The position numbers were made by a program, and so were the translations under genes. 64,000 nucleotides of DNA from NCBI RefSeq assembly GCF_004337985.1, contig NW_021940923.1:783951-847950 (forward strand), read 5' to 3'. The DNA comes from Pyricularia pennisetigena. Its lineage: Eukaryota > Ascomycota > Sordariomycetes > Magnaporthales > Pyriculariaceae. The notes beneath the pieces are model-generated. The model had not been told where the DNA came from, ran no database searches, and saw only the letters and a program-made list of their open reading frames with translations. Numbering within the stretch: the stretch's first letter is position 1; each line of letters begins with the position of its first letter. This document shows, one piece after another, positions 9,945-22,707 of the stretch.

Positions 9945-11796
9945 TCATTCCCTTGGTGGCGGCTCGGCCCTGCATTGTTTCCATACATATTTGAGCGGTT
10001 TTGGGAAAAATTGTTCTGGACGGTCAACAACCATCGTTTTAGTGACAGTGTACTTTTCCTCCACGTCTTCTGGTCTTCTTCGATTTTTGGCCGGTGGCCG
10101 TGCAGATGGTGCAGACCCGTATCCGTGGCTATGGTTGTGGCTGTAGCTGTAGCCATAACTATAGCTGTGTTCTTCGTAGCTGTCATGGGTTCGCTTCCGG
10201 CCGCCTAGCTGCTGCTGATGCGCCTGGCTCTGGTAGGGCAATGACGCGGGTTGCAGAGGCTGTAGTGCCTCCTGGTGTTCGCTGGGTGGGCTGGGCAGGT
10301 TCATGTTTGGACGAGGCCACCGGATGGGTGGCAGGTGAGGCGTGGCTTGAGTGTCTGCGACAAGGACATCCGTCGGAGGCGGGATCGGCCTGTTGTAGTC
10401 GCTAGATCTTCGCAAGTCGTTGGCAGACTGTGGCGTCATGGGCCGCGCGCCCAGCATATGACTGTGACTAGGAGCCGAAGGCCGCCTCGAGTCCGGCATG
10501 AACCGCTCTCTTGTCGGTGAACTGCGGTGAGAGTAGCTGTGCTGATGCGGCGACGTTTGCGGGTGACCGTTTGGTTGCGAAGGGCGGTGGTCAGAGAGAC
10601 GTCGCTCCGGATACGTGGGTGTGGGAGGCTGGGGCGCCTGGCCGTAATGCTGTTGCGAAGGATGAGAGGGGTATGCCGGCGACTGGGGTACCGGAGTCAC
10701 TTGCTCGCTGCTGTTGCTGCTGCTGTTGGGTTGCTGGTATTGACCATGGCTACCGTACGGGGCACCTCCGAAGGTCAGATGACTCGTAGCAGGAACCTGA
10801 GCCGAGGGAAATCCTGGGGGTGGAGGGTTCGGTGGTGGCGGTGCCCGGTAGTCGGTTGCCGAAGGCCGGCGCTGTGGTTCCGGGTTTCGAGTAGGAGCAT
10901 CTCCAGCACCGCTCATCGACCGTCGCACATCTTCCCTGGCAGGCACTTCTGGTGTTCGTGTTCGGCGTCTGCGTGCTGCTTCGTCCTCTGCATTGTTGTT
11001 GCTGTTGCTGCTGAAATCTCCACCTCCGCTGCTGGGCTTGCCGTCACGGCGTCTCATCCTAACATCACGTCGTATCCTAACACGGGTTCCCTGTTCGGCC
11101 ATTGTCATGCTGAGGGGTGTGCTGAGCCCAAGTCCCGGGAACTTCTTGGCGCTGAAGCACGCAAAGTCGGCCGACTTGATCTCCATTCTGTGGTAAAAGA
11201 AACCCTGTGGTTCGGAAGAGGGCTCGTCGGGCTCTATGTCTTTGTCTCGGTCATCCTTGGTCTCTTCGTAGAGGTTGAACGAAAGTCGATACGTGCCCTC
11301 GTGGCGGACGGACAAATCGGGGAATAGGAAATAACCGGCTTCGATCGGTCGGTCAAGGTATGCCATTCCAGACACCGGCATGCCTGTCAAAACTGGCGGT
11401 GCGTCGACAACAGGGCCAGTGACGCGGCCGTGGGCCATGGGCCGAGCCTTCTCGAGGGTCGCAAAGAGGAAGAAGTTGGCATTGTATGTAAAGGTGATGT
11501 CCTTGGCTTCCTCGAATCGGGGTCCTTCAAAGATGCGAAGCTCGACGACCGGGGGCGGATCAACGGGGCGACGATCGGTGGAAGCTGTCGAGTGTCAGTG
11601 ATCGTGCACCTGTTTCGAAAAGTTGGCTGAGCCGTGTCGGGTCAAACCTACACTTGGGGCCCGAACCACAGGCGCGGCACTTCTCGGGTTGCTGAATGAC
11701 ATCAATGCGGTAAAATGGTCGGCGTCCTCCCCTGGTGACTCTCTCAATCGTCACGGGCGGCGGACCCGAGACATGATGGTCGGTCGACGCCTTCAT
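9945..11796 (-). CDS. veA: velvet-domain developmental regulator VeA
   Basis: VeA is a light-responsive nuclear regulator that joins VelB and LaeA to couple sexual development and secondary metabolism in ascomycetes. Exons: 11796-11652 and 11584-9945, with a 67-bp intron 11585-11651 (GTAGGT donor, CTGAC branch, CGACAG acceptor), giving 594 aa. The splice restores the family signature: QQPEKCRACGSGPK joined to SSTDRRPVDPPPVVELRIFE. The velvet domain covers residues about 15-230 and includes PVLTGMPVSGMAYLDRP, AGYFLFPDLSVRHEG, SAKKFPGL and RIRRDVRMRRRD. Residues 231-594 are Pro/Ser/Gln-rich and probably disordered, with a basic patch (PPAKNRRRPED) near the C-terminus. The start at 11796 fits other VeA proteins; an in-frame ATG at 11859 would add 21 residues. 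The upstream region is exceptionally long. Confidence 0.95.
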
Positions 11797-13630
11797 TTTT
11801 GCGTTTGCGTGGAAATAGACACAATAGTCCTTTTTTGCCGTCGATCGCCAATCCTGCACCTGTCAACTGGTAAAGCTACCGTTGATTGTGCCGAGAACCA
11901 CTTCCTTCGGAGTCAATTCGTCTGCATGCAGATTAATATCAGTTAAATTGTCCTCCCCTCGAATCGAGACTGCTTGCCACGGTGAAAAACGGCCCCATGA
12001 GGTGGGCTGTTGAATTTTGTTCAGACGAAGCTTATCGCCAACCGTTGAGACAGGGGAAAAAAGGTTCAAGTGTCGTGGATTAGATGGCCAAGTAGAAAGA
12101 CGCAGTTCTAGAGCACCTTGCAGCGTGCGGAATTGCGGACGAGCAAGCGGAATCAGAGCGACGTGGGAAGCTCTTCGTTCTTGGGGTGCACCAACCAAAA
12201 AAAGCATGGAGAAAAAGACCGGACCACACAAAGCCTCGCGAGGAAGTGCGCGTTTGCGACAGAAATCTTGCGGATCGTCGTTGAGATTGTTTGAATTCCA
12301 GCCAAGGTCGGAAAAAATCGAAACAAAAAAAAAGATGAAAAATGAGCAGAAGGGACCGATTGAGCTCAAAAGAAAACCCGAAAAAGAGACACGATCCCCA
12401 ACACCAGACGGGACTGCCTGGGTTGAGAGGGAAAGTTTAGAGGCGGAAAGGGCGAGCGAAAAGGGAAGCTTGCTGGGCTGGTAAGAAGCGAAGCCAGGAG
12501 GTTAGGTTAGATTGGTAGAGCCAGACAACAAAGCCGGTGGGGAGTGGCGGTTAATGGGGCGCTGGGCTCTCTACCGTCGTGGGCTGCGTCGTCGAATTGG
12601 GAGGGGAGACCCGAGTCCTTGGTCGGGGAAGGCCAGTGCTGCAAGGGAAGAGGCAGGAGCGAATGATAAAAGTTGGAGGGGCGGCGGACCCATGCTAATG
12701 GGAACTTGACAGCGGGTAGCGCAGAAAAAAATCAGGGAGATAAAATAAAAATCGATTTAACGAGAAAAAAAAAAAAAAAAGGATAATAGCCAAAGAAATG
12801 AGAGAAAAAATAGACAAAAAAAGGAAAAAAAAAAAAGATCCTAGCCAAGATTCATGCAGGCAGTCCATAACAAAAGAACAAGGGGGGAAAGAAAACGGCC
12901 TAGCACACTCACACGTTTTGACGGACGCGACACCGCGCACATACGTTTGACTAGAGATGCAAGGGAGACAGCTAGCTCAGCTGGCCGACCTGTCTCGTGG
13001 GTATGTCTTTTTCTTCTTCTAGCTTCCGATATTCTGGTTGAGCTCTTTTTTTCTACTTGTTGTTTCCCACTACCTCGGGCTCCCAAAGTTCCAAGCCAAT
13101 GTTTAAGCTCGGTAGTCGTACTTCACTATCGCAAAGGGTGCCTGAACTGCATACCCCGCGGGGGTAAAGGGGAACGAGCGAACCCTTTTATTTTTTCTCC
13201 CCTTTGTTGAAGTATGTAACAAGACGTAGATGAGCTAGGTAGCTTCTGGGCCAGTCGATGCGTGCAAAGCCCCGGGCTATTTACTGTTGCTTTTCCTTTC
13301 TGCGTTTAAACACCTACCGGTAGCTTTTTTTTTCGCCTTGGGGTCATGCACATCCTAGCAGGGCGGGCGGGATGCTCAAGGTAAAAAGAGGAGTTGGATG
13401 GCCCGGAAGTTGTGGTTATGAAGCAGCGAAAGCTTGCTTGCGAGATGAGCAAAAGTAGGAAACTGGGGTGTGGACGGGGATGTTACTGGTTCCTAAGGTG
13501 CAATGACCAGCGGCCAGCATCACCCCTTGACAGCCATCGCGATGCGACGGGAGTGACCTAGCTTTGCTAGCCTATCTCTAGCTCCACCTTGAGGGGGGGA
13601 GGAACGAAAAAAAAAAAAAAAAAAAAAAAA

Positions 13631-14023
13631 NNNNNNNNNNNNNNNNNNNNNNNNNNNNNNNNNNNNNNNNNNNNNNNNNNNNNNNNNNNNNNNNNNNNNN
13701 NNNNNNNNNNNNNNNNNNNNNNNNNNNNNNNNNNNNNNNNNNNNNNNNNNNNNNNNNNNNNNNNNNNNNNNNNNNNNNNNNNNNNNNNNNNNNNNNNNNN
13801 NNNNNNNNNNNNNNNNNNNNNNNNNNNNNNNNNNNNNNNNNNNNNNNNNNNNNNNNNNNNNNNNNNNNNNNNNNNNNNNNNNNNNNNNNNNNNNNNNNNN
13901 NNNNNNNNNNNNNNNNNNNNNNNNNNNNNNNNNNNNNNNNNNNNNNNNNNNNNNNNNNNNNNNNNNNNNNNNNNNNNNNNNNNNNNNNNNNNNNNNNNNN
14001 NNNNNNNNNNNNNNNNNNNNNNN
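13631..14023. other. assembly gap (393 N)
   Basis: A run of N entered from a poly-A tract (about 13606-13630) and left into a poly-C tract (14024-14032). The true size is unknown. ORFs drawn across it are artefacts. Confidence 0.99.
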
Positions 14024-17000
14024 CCCCCCCCCAACTTGGAGGCATAAGCCGATGCTTCGGGCGGGGAACCTGCAGGGGTTAATTAGACGTGGGTAGGATT
14101 TTAGGTACGGCGTAGCACAGGCTCAACCCTTGATGTCTCTCTTGGAAGGCGACATCGAACGAGTTTTTGGTATTGAGAGCCACAAATTCTTTTTAAGCGC
14201 ACAGGGCACAGTTTCCAAGTGTCGAATCCTCATCATGCCCCCCCGTCCAGGGTTTGTCAGTGGGGAGAGGTGTGAGCGATTTGGAGCAGTTGTGCTACGT
14301 AGCAGTAATGTACCATTCTGTACTGTCCTGTAGTATGTACGTATGTCTGGGTGGAAGAGGGGAGCGGAGTGGAGGGGATTGATGATCTTTGACGCAGTAG
14401 AGCTGATGATGTGCTGTTCAGCAACCAGCCCTACGGATCTTTCTTCTGTGATCATCGGCACGTGCAGCCGCCATGATGGGCGAGCAAATGTTTGCCACAA
14501 AGGTGGGCAGCTAAGAGTGACAGACAGCTAGACAGCTAGATGGACTAGGTTAACAGCGCCTTTCAGGCCGGTCGGACAAACGATCTAGGTAGCTTGGATC
14601 TTCAGGAGACCTCGGTCAGCTACTCAGTTTCCTGTACTTCGGGACCAAGGAACCCTCGTTCTATTCGTGTTAATTTGGGCGAGTATCTGACCGAGGGCGC
14701 ACCGAAGATCCCTGAACATTAACACTTTGAAGTAGTGGTGTGTGTGTGTGTATGAGTGTGCCTGCGAGTGGCTTGCCTTTGCTTGCCTAGGACCTCTTTG
14801 TGTGGGGTACCATTTTTCTTTGCAAATCAACAGACCCCCAGGATTCCGGCATCAGCAAAGCCGGCACAAGTCAAGCAGGAGACCCATGATGGACCATGCT
14901 GAATCATTTGGCGAGGGGCTAAGCAGCCAAGGTGACTTTACGGGCCCCACGCTAATCGGGGACCGGCCAGATTGTACGGTTCTAAAAGAGCAAGGCGCCA
15001 GGCGGCCGAAAAAATTTCCTAATTGGGGATAGGCTCCCGTTCGCTTCCAGTCTTGGCAGTGATTTTATTATGTCGGGTTGATTGATACCTGAGCTGCCAA
15101 GCTCGACAAGGGCACTTTTTTTTTTCTCCATTGAGCCTTTTTTTGAACGTGGTGATTGTTGAAGTTTGACAGTGACAAAATTCGACCAGAAAGACAAAGA
15201 CAAATTAAGAAGCAAAACAACATTAAGAACAAAAATAAAACTAAATAAAAACTAAAAAGAGTTGGTGTCCTGAAAAAAAAAAAAATTCAGCTGAAAGTCT
15301 TTGTCAGGAGCAAGGCGGCAGCTGGGTCTTGGCTGATGAGTCTAATTGCGTACCTACGTCAGTCAAGCTCAAGAACAAGTGGCGCCCCTCGAGTCACGAC
15401 GAAAAGGGATCTCCAGCCGGGAGTCAACTACCTGGGTGAGCATGGACTTGATGGCTTCCTTTTTTTTTTTTTTATCTCTCTGCTGATGCGAGGGGGGCAG
15501 CAGGGTAGCATAACGACATATCGGCTTTATGCGCGCGCAAGCCCGCGCCCGCCCCCGAAACACATGGGACCGGACCATCCGTTCCTCAATAGCAGGAAAC
15601 TGACGTGAAATAACCATAAAGGTATACTGTACATGACCTGCGAGCAAGTGCAGTAGTCAACAAAAAAAAAAAAAAAAAAAAGAACTCGAGGCGAGGAGGC
15701 AGCGTGGCAAGCACGAGGCCCATGATTCGATGCTAAGTATAGCAGGCCGATCGTTGATGTAGTTCTTCGGGCATTTACTTTGTTCTCTGAATCCTTCTTC
15801 GTCCCATCTATCAATCTGGCGGGGGCATTTGGCAAACTTTGGGTTTGGCTCGGCCTTCTCTTTTTTGTCCCGATTTGAGCTCCTTGTTTCTTCTTGTTCT
15901 TCTTTTTCGTCTCTCTATTTGTTTGTTTTTTTTTATTTATTTTTCTTTTCTTATTTAAAACAAAATATGGGTTGAAATGGAGCATTACTACAGTACATAC
16001 AGTACTCAACATTTCTTATTCATTCTTTTGCTCGGAATGGTTGGTCAGGGAATAATGTGATTGATGCGGTTTGAGGTGCAGCTCGTCACCCAGAGTTGTT
16101 TTCAATCCGACCCTACCTGCTGCAGCTCTTGACCCCCATATTTCTTTTTTGGCTTCATTCTATCTACCAAGTCGTGGTTCTTTCATTTAAATTACCCGTT
16201 AGGCAGGACAAGGCTTGACCTTCAACCGGACCAAGTCCCAATTCTTTGGTAAACTCGACGGGCATGTAAGCACGTCCCGGCTTACCGGTTATGCTCGCCT
16301 AACTACCGGCGAACAAATCACCCCTTGAGGACAGTATATTTATTATATTGTGTTATGTCTTTGCGCTCGATTTTTGGTCTGCCTCGCTCCCACACCTTTG
16401 TCATTCCAAGTGTCGGAGGTTTTCCTCCACCTGACCTAGAGCCGACTTTGCTGGGCTCGCAGTGCTATAGAGATAGAGTAGATAGCCAAGCACGGTTTGC
16501 CATAGCCTTTTTTTTTCTTTTTTTTTATCTGACACTCTATGTCTACATGGTACAAACACATACTTGTTCGTGTTGATGTCTTTCCCCATCGTATCCACCA
16601 GCCCCGAGATTGTTACAGGGCGGATAACGGACCAGTGCATACTGGAGATACTATTATAAGCCAAAGGCTCTCTTCCCACAAACGTAGCAGATGATGTACC
16701 GTGTACCATTCGATATAAGCCCCGCGAACCCCCCGGGTTCCATCAAGTACCATATTTATTCAGCCAGAACTTGTCAGACTGGAGAGCATGCTGATTCAAG
16801 GTCAAACCATTCGTGGGTCCCACAGGTCTGGGTTGACTCAGGACTTGGAGGGTTCGCCCCTCCACTGAACGAACCATGGGACCCCATGGTACACGGGAGA
16901 TATGCGGCAAATTATAGGAAAACATTGTCTGCCTTTTTTTTTCCTTGTTATTTGTTGTTCATGATTCCACTACTTCGTGGTATAAGCGCCGAGCCGTGAT

Positions 17001-18461
17001 CAATCCTTGAGATTTCCTTGATGAACACAGTGGCAACTTTGTATGTTATAAGTCACCGGATTGGAAAAAAAACCCACTACCTGCTCGGGGAATAATTAGG
17101 CTACGCTCCATTTTCATCTTCATATCGCAAGTACAGTACGTACCGGATACGGTACGTGCTAAAGTTTTATTATTCCCAATATTCACCCCACACACCCACC
17201 CGGCACCCGTGGTAGCTTCATGCCAACAACGGCCTGTTGCATGAATGGACTGGTTCGACCAGAAAATGAATGATACACCCGATTCGAGGAGGTGGCCAAG
17301 AAAGGCTACCCCCATCCATCTATCTAACCATCGTCGGCAATGTCTTTCTACTCCGCCTGCACTTCCACAAGGACGGGACTCCAAAAAGCCGTCGATCATT
17401 TTCATCACTTTTCACCAACGTCATTTTTCGTCGTCTTATCTTGTTGCATGGGGGACTAGTCTAGGGCCTCGTAAACTGAACCCCTTATTACCGGAACCAG
17501 ACAAAACATAGTTGTACACATATGTTACAGCAAAAGATAGAATACAGTATCCCAGTAAAAAAAAAAAAAAAGTTACAATCTTGAACATTGTTCTCGTCAT
17601 CAGTTGCCATCACCCATCCTTTGAAATTCTCACCGTCAGTTCATCCCAACTGTTCACGGCTGCGGGCAGCATACGTACGATAAGTCGGATACCTACCTCA
17701 ACGGGATGGAAGGGAGGCGGAATGGAGGGGTTTTGGGGTAACACGGCCAAACGACCGGGCTCTCTGGGTCATACACAAAGATGTAGTTTGCGTCCATCCA
17801 ATCCACTCATCTCGTGCTTCCCTCTTTTCCCTTCATTCCCTTTCCTTGTTTCTCTTCTTATGCCCCTCTTTTACCTTCCTGGATGGTGAATAAGGCACAC
17901 CCCAACCAAAGATTGAACAGGAACGAAAAAAATAGAAGAAAAAATCTTGTCCGTCGATCAGTCGCTGCGTCTATCCGTTGCAAGCCGTGTTCGCAAAGCC
18001 TTACCGCATGTCGCCTAAAGCATGCGGTCGTGTATGCCTATATGTGCGCACAGCACGGGTAGGCCACGGGGCGGCAAGGCAGCAACCAGAACGGAGTTCT
18101 TAAAGGAGAGGGGGAAAAGAAAAGAAAAAAGAGAAAAGAAAACGAAATACGCTGAACCGCTTTTGGGGTCGTCTCCGTATCTACAAACACTCGTGGCCCT
18201 TGTAGACGTGACGCAAAACTCTGTATCCGACCTCGTTGTCTGGCTTTATCTACCGGCATGCATAATCGCCCGGTTCGACTTGATAAAAAAAAAGACAGAT
18301 GCACATGTTCTCCTCTACCTTCTCTATTACTATCTGGCTCGGGTGAGTGCATCGCCGGTCGAAACTTTTTGTCATTTTTTTTTCTATCTTTTTCCTATCT
18401 TTTGAACTGCGGCTCGTAATCATAACTCGTTTCTTTTTTCGTTGTTCCATAACACGAAAAC

Positions 18462-18463
<2 letters not shown>

Positions 18464-18497
<34 letters not shown>
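18464..18497. repeat. 34-nt poly-A tract
   Basis: Uninterrupted A run in the gene-free region. It could be a length-polymorphic nucleosome-excluding tract or a decayed retro-inserted tail, but no target-site duplication or retrogene is visible beside it. Confidence 0.9.
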
Positions 18498-18500
<3 letters not shown>

Positions 18501-19290
18501 TTATGTCATTTTTTGCTCTTTTTGAGACCACATAGTCAGCGGCTGTGGCTTGTATGTTGCACGTATATAACGTACAACAATTACACAAGAGATATAGTCC
18601 AGAATGGAAGGGCAAGGGCGGCTTGGACGGGTATGTCTATTCACAATGACATGGCAGAACAAGAAAAACAAGGGGTCATTCAAGAGACAAAAAAAAAATG
18701 AACAAATAAATTGAACAAATTCTTCCAAGATGGACAGTCACAAGCTTTCCGTAACTGCACGGCCTCTTCCGGGAGGCCACCTAGACGAAAAATTGTAACG
18801 CATCTCTATCCGTCGTCGGCGACAATCAAGGTCACCGACAGAGATATATCTACTTCCGCACAGATCCCGTGAAAAAGAAAAAGAAGAAACTGGAACATGG
18901 CAAACGCCCAGAGTCCATCAGTGATGGGCCTGTCTGGGTTCATGTCTTGCTCTGAAGGGTTTCGTGTCTCACACATGGCAACCCTGGCCAGCATCGGCGA
19001 ATGTCTCTCTTTCTGTTTGGGCGGGTGTCAAGTCAACGCCACACTTCTGGCCTGGTCCCCCCCCGGCGCTTGACTTTTGTCATTTGCATCTTTGTGTCTC
19101 CCGTGGGTTTGTATCTGTTACGAAATACGTCGTCAAAAAAGAATGAAAAAGCAACAAATAAGAAAAACAATAAGACGAACAAGGGTAAAAGAAAACCCTG
19201 AAAACAAAGCTGAGCTCCCCTAGCCAGCCACAGACCTGGTGTACGTCTGCTTTGCTTTTTTGTTTGTCGTTTCGCTCTTATCTAACCCCC

Positions 19291-19297
19291 NNNNNNN
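19291..19297. other. assembly gap (7 N)
   Basis: Short N run following a C run. It probably marks an unresolved homopolymer length. Confidence 0.99.
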
Positions 19298-20159
19298 CTT
19301 GCACACCAGGTTCCCGGATCGGCCGAGTCAAATCTCATCATTTGAGGTCTAGTTAGTCTATGTCTCTTGATATCTTGTCCTCTTGGCCACTTGACTTAGA
19401 CAATCAGACCACTTTTTCTTTTGTCTGCCATGAGGTGTTGCAACTATTTGTACCGTTTGGCACGCTGTGTGGTCTCAACCTCCCTTTTCCCTTTAGGTCG
19501 TTGTGGCTGTTCAGGAAGCTATATCTTGTCATTCCTGACTACATCGTAAGAAAGTTCAACGGGGAGGGGACGCAAGTAATTTCCCGACGTCTTTTTTTGT
19601 TCCCATAGAATAAGCAAAGAAGAGAAACAGTACAAGAAGTAAAAAAAAAAAAAAAAAAAACCACAAGCCAGAGTGATTCTGCTATCTTTGTTGTTACTTT
19701 AGACTCGCTCTCGTTCGCACGTCGTCGTCATAAAAGAAAAAAAGAGAAGAAAAAGAAAACTGCCGCTCCCCATTCCTCTTTGACCAAAATACTTCTGCAG
19801 CACCCCTCCCTAGCATACTGCGAGGGCCATGCAAAACGCAGGGGGCAAGGAGGTCATACAGAAGAGAAGATGAATGACAAGAAAAAAGAAAAAAGACCAG
19901 AAATGAATGTCTCGGGGCCCCAACCCAAGCCCCTCCTCCCCGCGTCTTGACACGAGGCAAGACATTGCGTATATCACAACGTAAAGAGCAGCCGTACGAA
20001 AAATAAAAAGAATACAAGGTCAAGGGGGCCGGAACACGAGGGAGAGGAGACAAGACGAAGAAGAAAACAAAAACTAGAGAAAAATAAACAAGGCAGGTTA
20101 AAAAAAAGAGAGACATGCATGCATACATGAATCTTTATCAAAAGCGGGACATGAGTTGG

Positions 20160-20163
<4 letters not shown>

Positions 20164-20194
<31 letters not shown>
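20164..20194. repeat. 31-nt poly-T tract
   Basis: Uninterrupted T run within the gene-free region upstream of veA. No gene abuts it. Confidence 0.9.
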
Positions 20195-20195
<1 letters not shown>

Positions 20196-21465
20196 GTAAG
20201 TATAGTTGTGCACCCAGTTGATGAACATCAACCCAAAAAAAGAACCATAGCCGAAATCACGTCACAGACAAAAAACCCTTGCAGGCCATGTGTTTCCCTG
20301 CTCCCGCTCTCGGACGTAAAAGAAAACATATGAAAGCCACCAAGACGCCTTACCACAAGTATCCAAGGGTGTTACCCGGCCGAACCCTCCAACAAACAGG
20401 CTTGAAAAGTCCCAAGCCAACGCCCTTTGTTTAGTATTGCTCCCCCGCTTGTGGTTTGACGTCAACGGACTAGAGGTTACTTCTCTCGAAGAAGGTCATG
20501 GAGAGAAATAAACAGCATGGTATAAACAAAAAAAGACAGACAAAAAAGGCAAGGGAAACAGAAAGCCAACTAAGAACAACACAAATCACAAGTCCAATCC
20601 TCACCCTCGTAACCAACAAGCCCTCTAGCTCGATTGCCCCAAATAAGACGCCGCATACATAGACAGAAATGTGCCTCCCCCCTTACCTCATTCTAAACCC
20701 CAAATGCCGCTCCCGTCACACATGCGAACCCGCCTCGCCTCGTGCTCACACAGGGTCCGAGTAATGACGACGCAGGCGCGATTCTTCGCCTGTCCGACTG
20801 TACCATGGTGGGGAGGCAGCCCCAGCCTCCCCCCCTCCCCCCGAGGAACAAGGACGCCACGCAAATGGAGTGTCAGATATGCTCTCCCCCCTCCTTGGTC
20901 TGGCAGATATGGATGGTCTGGGAAAGAAAGTGTCTGGAAGGAAAATCACCGCGGTAAAATTATTCAGTAACAGTTCTGTCATTGCTGCCAAGAAGAAAAG
21001 ATGTGCTTTTTGATGTCTAAAAAGAGTAGGTAATGTATGCATTGGGCATCAAGTCCATCGCCGGTCGTACATTTTGGGCAGAACAAACAGCAATGAAACA
21101 AAGAGAACGCTAGCCAGAAGTCAAATAATACATGTCCAGATGTCTGCTCTGGTGGTGTCGTGCTGCGCCATGACATGAAAAGCTGAGCATATGCAGATGA
21201 AAAGAAGCATACAGGCAATGCAGCGTAGGCTCTGTAAACAAGGGAACAAGGTAACTATCAAGAGCCACAGTAGGCTCTACCCACTATCACATACAACCAA
21301 ACACAATGCATCGTCGATGTACTGGCTACAATGAAATGCAATGCCGTCTGTCAGCATGGCGCCCCTGGACTCGTGCGCTTCAGTATCATGACAAGTAGCC
21401 TGATAATGGGATTTGTTCTTAGTCTTTTATGACCAAGATGGGAGTGATCTTCCCCATATGTAAAA

Positions 21466-22446
21466 TTAGGGGCGAGTCGCTGGACGAGACCATCTAGTTT
21501 CGTCGAGCACCCGCCGCACAGCAGTCAGCGCATATGGCAGGCCGCCTCTTGTGCCCATCCATCCTGCCACCGCATCAAGGCCGGCTAGAGTCCGCCGCCA
21601 TCGTCGCCGATCGGCTGTGGTCCAAGAACCACTTCGGTACCTCGTATTCGAAATGCTTATGCTCCCGTTGACGGGCATCGATGCGGACCGTGAGTGCCGA
21701 CTGGGGAAGCCTGGTGAGGTTGTCACCCGCTCCTCGTCACTGTCATCGTTTCCCTCATCGACCGGTACCCACTCTTCGTGCCCATCATTATCCGTTGCAG
21801 AACGAGTCTCTAGATGTCTTGGTCGCCAAATCAGCGATTCGATGTGAGCGTCAATGAAGCGACGCAAGTTTACGTCGCTGCCCCAACCGAGCATAGCGCC
21901 GACTCCAACGGTAACCAAGAATACAATGTCGTCGACATCTACATCCAGTGTGCGTCCTCCAAGCATATGAACAATGTTCCTCGTCCCTGTACGTTCTACG
22001 GACACAAGCATCGTGACATTGTGTAGCGGGGCATCTCCGCTGCTCTGCCCTCTCTCCTGGCCAGACAAGACGACTTCATGGTGACCCTCTCGTAGCCGCA
22101 GTACTGTGCCATCGGCAGTCCACCTTCTTGAAAATGAGCGTTCGACCCGGTGTGAGATCGAAGTAAAGCCATTTGGGTTCGGCCAGCGCTCGGACCAATT
22201 CGGTGGCAACATCCCGATTTGGTCGAGGAAAACAGCGCGATGGTGTGCCCCCACGATGTTGTCTTCAATAGCGGCCTGAAGGACTATGTTTGTATTTGTG
22301 CCTGTTAAAGGTGACCGGCTGGCAAAGGTGTCTTGCCGAAGTCCCGTCAGTAGCCTATTTACTGCGCTGTCCAATAGTCGGTCAAATGCCGCAAAACTCA
22401 GAAGTTGGGAAATCGAGTATCGAGTCAGAGGACGCCTAGGAACCAT
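21466..22446 (-). CDS. unknown protein in frame with the ARM gene
   Basis: I do not recognise this protein. From the first in-frame ATG (22446) it has 326 aa. However, the same frame is open back to 22707, directly after the TAG that ends the armadillo gene, adding about 87 residues of plausible protein. Features seen: a hydrophobic helix-rich start (YSISQLLSFAAFDRLLDSAV), a WSERWPNPNGF motif, one hydrophobic segment (DDIVFLVTVGVGAMLGWG) that might span a membrane, an acidic stretch (DEGNDDSDEER) and a basic C-terminus. It may be a separate short-spaced gene with an unseen 5' exon, or a readthrough or mis-annotated extension of the ARM protein. Composition is like the ARM gene and less GC-rich than most genes here. 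Confidence 0.55.
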   Translation of the reverse strand: MVPRRPLTRYSISQLLSFAAFDRLLDSAVNRLLTGLRQDTFASRSPLTGTNTNIVLQAAIEDNIVGAHHRAVFLDQIGMLPPNWSERWPNPNGFTSISHRVERSFSRRWTADGTVLRLREGHHEVVLSGQERGQSSGDAPLHNVTMLVSVERTGTRNIVHMLGGRTLDVDVDDIVFLVTVGVGAMLGWGSDVNLRRFIDAHIESLIWRPRHLETRSATDNDGHEEWVPVDEGNDDSDEERVTTSPGFPSRHSRSASMPVNGSISISNTRYRSGSWTTADRRRWRRTLAGLDAVAGWMGTRGGLPYALTAVRRVLDETRWSRPATRP

Positions 22447-22707
22447 GGACGAAGCAGAAAGCACCGGAGTAGTGGCATCAATGTCGGGTACTTCGGTAGG
22501 CGTGCTCGCTAGAGAGATGTTCGTATCGTCAACAATGTCGATGGAAGGATTGTAAAATGGTGGTGATATGTAATGAGGTGGCGGTAATGATGCATTTTGA
22601 GCACCCACAGCGTCCCCCGTGCCGTCTCTACCGAGACTAAAGTCAACCGGATTGCCCCTCAAAGCCCAGCTATGGCCAGCTGACCCGTGCCCATGTTCGG
22701 CACCCTT

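Larger units (their letters stand above)
11797..21465. other. 9.7-kb gene-free region upstream of veA
   Basis: No ORF here has coding composition or a recognisable domain. The first ~700 bp (to about 12500) read on the minus strand as a C/T-rich veA promoter and leader, with several upstream ATGs, including a 168-codon open frame 12369-11863. The rest is AT-rich with very long homopolymers (34 A at 18464-18497; 31 T at 20164-20194), two assembly gaps and promoter-like islands (e.g. 14830-15030, 16690-16920). It may hold unannotated noncoding transcripts or a long multi-part control region, but nothing can be proved from sequence. Confidence 0.5.

Noticed and set aside
12017..12484. 155-codon plus-strand ORF upstream of veA
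   Set aside because: No codon bias or known domain; it is antisense to the pyrimidine-rich veA leader and its stops are merely spaced by composition.
12973..12984. Perfect Pol III A-box-like TAGCTCAGCTGG
   Set aside because: There is no matching B box at proper distance (only GGTTGAGCTC before a T run) and no cloverleaf can be folded.
13567..14047. Long open frames crossing the N gap
   Set aside because: They consist of N and homopolymer translation and are artefacts.
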